A stretch of DNA of 64,000 nucleotides from Dermatemys mawii (taxonomy: Eukaryota > Chordata > Testudines > Dermatemydidae): NCBI GenBank assembly GCA_007922305.1, contig ML677343.1, forward strand, positions 32,763,573 through 32,827,572. The letters are read 5' to 3'. Shown piece after piece: positions 62,638-64,000 of this stretch (the stretch's first letter is position 1; every line of letters starts with the position of its first letter). Position numbers and translations under genes: made by a program. The notes beneath the pieces were generated by a model that had not been told where the DNA came from, ran no database searches, and saw only the letters and a list, made by a program, of their open reading frames with translations.

Positions 62638-63175
62638 CAGAGGTGGGCAAACTACGGCTGGCAGGCCACATCTGGCCCACAGGACTGTCCTGCCTGGTCC
62701 CTGTTCTCCTGGCCAAAGAGGCTATTCCCGCCCTTCCCTGATGTCCCCTTTCCCCCCCAGGCACACCACCGCGCCACCAGCACTCTGGCCCGCAGCTTAT
62801 GCTGGGCAGCGTTGACATGGTAAGGGGGCAGGAAGCCAGAGGGGCGGGGGTTAGATAAGGGGCAGGGAGTCCTGGGGGTGGTTGGATTGGGCAGAAGTGT
62901 GGCTATGGGCCAGGGCAGTTAGGGGACATGGAGAGGTTGGATGGGGGCAGCAGTTGCAGGTGGGGTCCCTGGAGGGGGCGGTCAGGGGACAAGGAGCAGG
63001 GGGGGTTGGATGGGTCAGGGGTTCTGAGTGGGGGCAGTCAGGGGTTGGGAAGTGGGAGGAGGTGAATAGGGGTGGGGGCCAGGCTGTTAGTGGAGGCACA
63101 GCCTTCCCTACCCAGACCTTCATACAGTTTCACAACACAGATGTGGCCCTTGATCCAAAAAGTTTGCCCACCCCA
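62638..63175 (+). mobile_element. hAT non-autonomous element inside a CR1
   Basis: CAGAGGTGGGCAAACT ... AGTTTGCCCACCCCA is flanked by GCCTAGCT (62630-62637) and GCTTACCT (63176-63183), 6 of 8 matching. The 538-bp G-rich interior is the reverse of the 9543-10173 copy, so the same family. Shadow ORFs 62449-62823, 62882-63217 and others come from it and the flanking CR1. Confidence 0.87.
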
Positions 63176-63183
63176 GCTTACCT

Positions 63184-63820
63184 CCATCCTCTTTGGAACC
63201 CCCCTGCAGGTATTTGAAGGCTGCTGTCAAATCCTCCTCACTCTTCTCCTCTGCAGACTAAATAACCCCAGTTCCCTCAGCCCCTCCTCAGAAGTAATGT
63301 GCCCCTTCCCCTTAATCATTGTCGGTGCTCTCCATTGGACTCTCCCCAATTTGTCCACATCCTTTCTGCAGTGGAGGCCCAAAACTGGATGCAATACTCC
63401 AGATGTGGCCTCACCAGTGGCGAATAGAGGGGAATAATTATTTGCCTCAATCTTGCTGGCAATTTTCCTACTAATACAGCCCAATATGCCATTGGCTTTC
63501 TTGGCAACAAGAGCACAGTGTGCTCTTGTTGACTCATATCCAGTTTATTGTCCACTGTAATCACCAGGTCCTTTTCTGTAGAACTGACGCTTAGACAGTC
63601 AGTCCCCAGCCTGCAGGAGTGCATGGGATTCATCCTTCCTATGTGCATTTGTCCTTGTTGAATCTCATCAGATTTCTTTTGGCCCAATCCTACAATTTGT
63701 CTAGGTCACTCTGGACCCTATCCCTACCCTCCTGCATATCTACTGCTCCCCCAGCTTAGTGTAATCTGTGAATTTGCTGAGGGCACAATTAATCCTATCA
63801 TACAGATCATTAATAAGAAG
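63184..63820 (-). mobile_element. CR1 LINE, second part (antisense)
   Basis: Continues after the hAT insertion: CCATCCTCTTTGGAACC, AGACTAAATAACCCCAGTTC, ACTCCAGATGTGGCCTCACC, CCAATATGCCATTGGCTTTC and TGTGAATTTGCTGAGGGCAC. The minus-strand frames at 63227-63687 contain recognisable CR1 peptide text such as RLRQIIIPLYSPLVRPHLEY. 5'-truncated near 63820. Confidence 0.92.
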
Positions 63821-64000
63821 GGCCATAGAAATAGAAAATACAAACTTGGATTAGAACAGAGGGATGCAGACAGATAAATACAGGCAAAAGGCAGGGCATT
63901 TGCAAAGCCTTTTGTATAGTAAGTGCTATATTGTTTTGTTAATTTAAATTGAATTGAAACAGCCCCAAGGAAAATGCTGTGTGTTGAGGCATCAACCATG
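63821..64000. other. No recognised feature
   Basis: Short intronic remainder at the right edge. Confidence 0.5.

Larger units (their letters stand above)
27000..64000 (-). other. ANKRD11: ANKRD11 upstream intron and 5' region
   Basis: It lies upstream of the acceptor at 27001-27000 on the minus strand. In mammals ANKRD11 has non-coding 5' exons and very long first introns, so this is probably intron; that is inference. No CpG-island promoter is visible. One sequence resembling an unmapped exon end (donor at 46409) is given under findings. Confidence 0.65.

Noticed and set aside
1..64000. CRISPR arrays, tRNA, rRNA, operons or bacterial-type systems
   Set aside because: No evenly spaced repeats, cloverleaf motifs or tandem coding genes were seen; the sequence is vertebrate intron.

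Overview
This is vertebrate nuclear DNA, almost certainly from a turtle. The short open reading frames are scattered without operon logic, two exons have proper splice sites, and the interspersed repeats are typical of turtles: CR1 LINEs with the ATTCTATG-type tail, L2/MIR-like LINE and SINE pieces, many short hAT and Harbinger-like elements, and a Penelope-like repeat. The turtle assignment rests on remembered repeat families, not on a search.

The one protein gene I can identify is ANKRD11, on the minus strand. Its start-codon exon lies at 26855-26999 (58 nt of 5' UTR plus 29 codons). The next coding exon is at 10864-11002 (46 codons plus one base). They are joined in phase 0 across an intron of about 15.9 kb, and the second ends in phase 1. 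Conceptual splicing gives a 75-residue N-terminus that matches the start of ANKRD11, a large nuclear ankyrin-repeat chromatin cofactor. The ankyrin repeats and everything downstream would lie beyond base 1. From 27000 to the right edge is upstream intron and possibly non-coding 5' exons; no promoter was recognised.

Layout. 1-10863: downstream intron, with a Harbinger-like MITE, an old CR1/L3-type LINE and a hAT element inserted in that LINE with a perfect 8-bp duplication. 11003-26854: intron between the coding exons, with Penelope-like pieces, a solo LTR, MIR/L2 remnants, three Harbinger-like or palindromic elements, two hAT elements and a striking 103-bp near-perfect palindrome at 24975-25077. 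27000-64000: upstream intron, with an L2-like LINE, a second solo LTR of the same family in inverted orientation, four CR1 copies, four more hAT insertions, a Tc1/Mariner-type MITE and an LTR-like block with a TATA motif.

Most of the sequence is intronic and repeat-derived. The observations most worth a second look are the palindrome (its two mismatches become G-U pairs in plus-strand RNA), the inverted LTR pair that brackets the ANKRD11 start-codon exon, three tiny upstream ORFs in the 5' UTR, and an old inverted repeat around a CR1. I see no prokaryotic-style system, CRISPR array, tRNA or rRNA.
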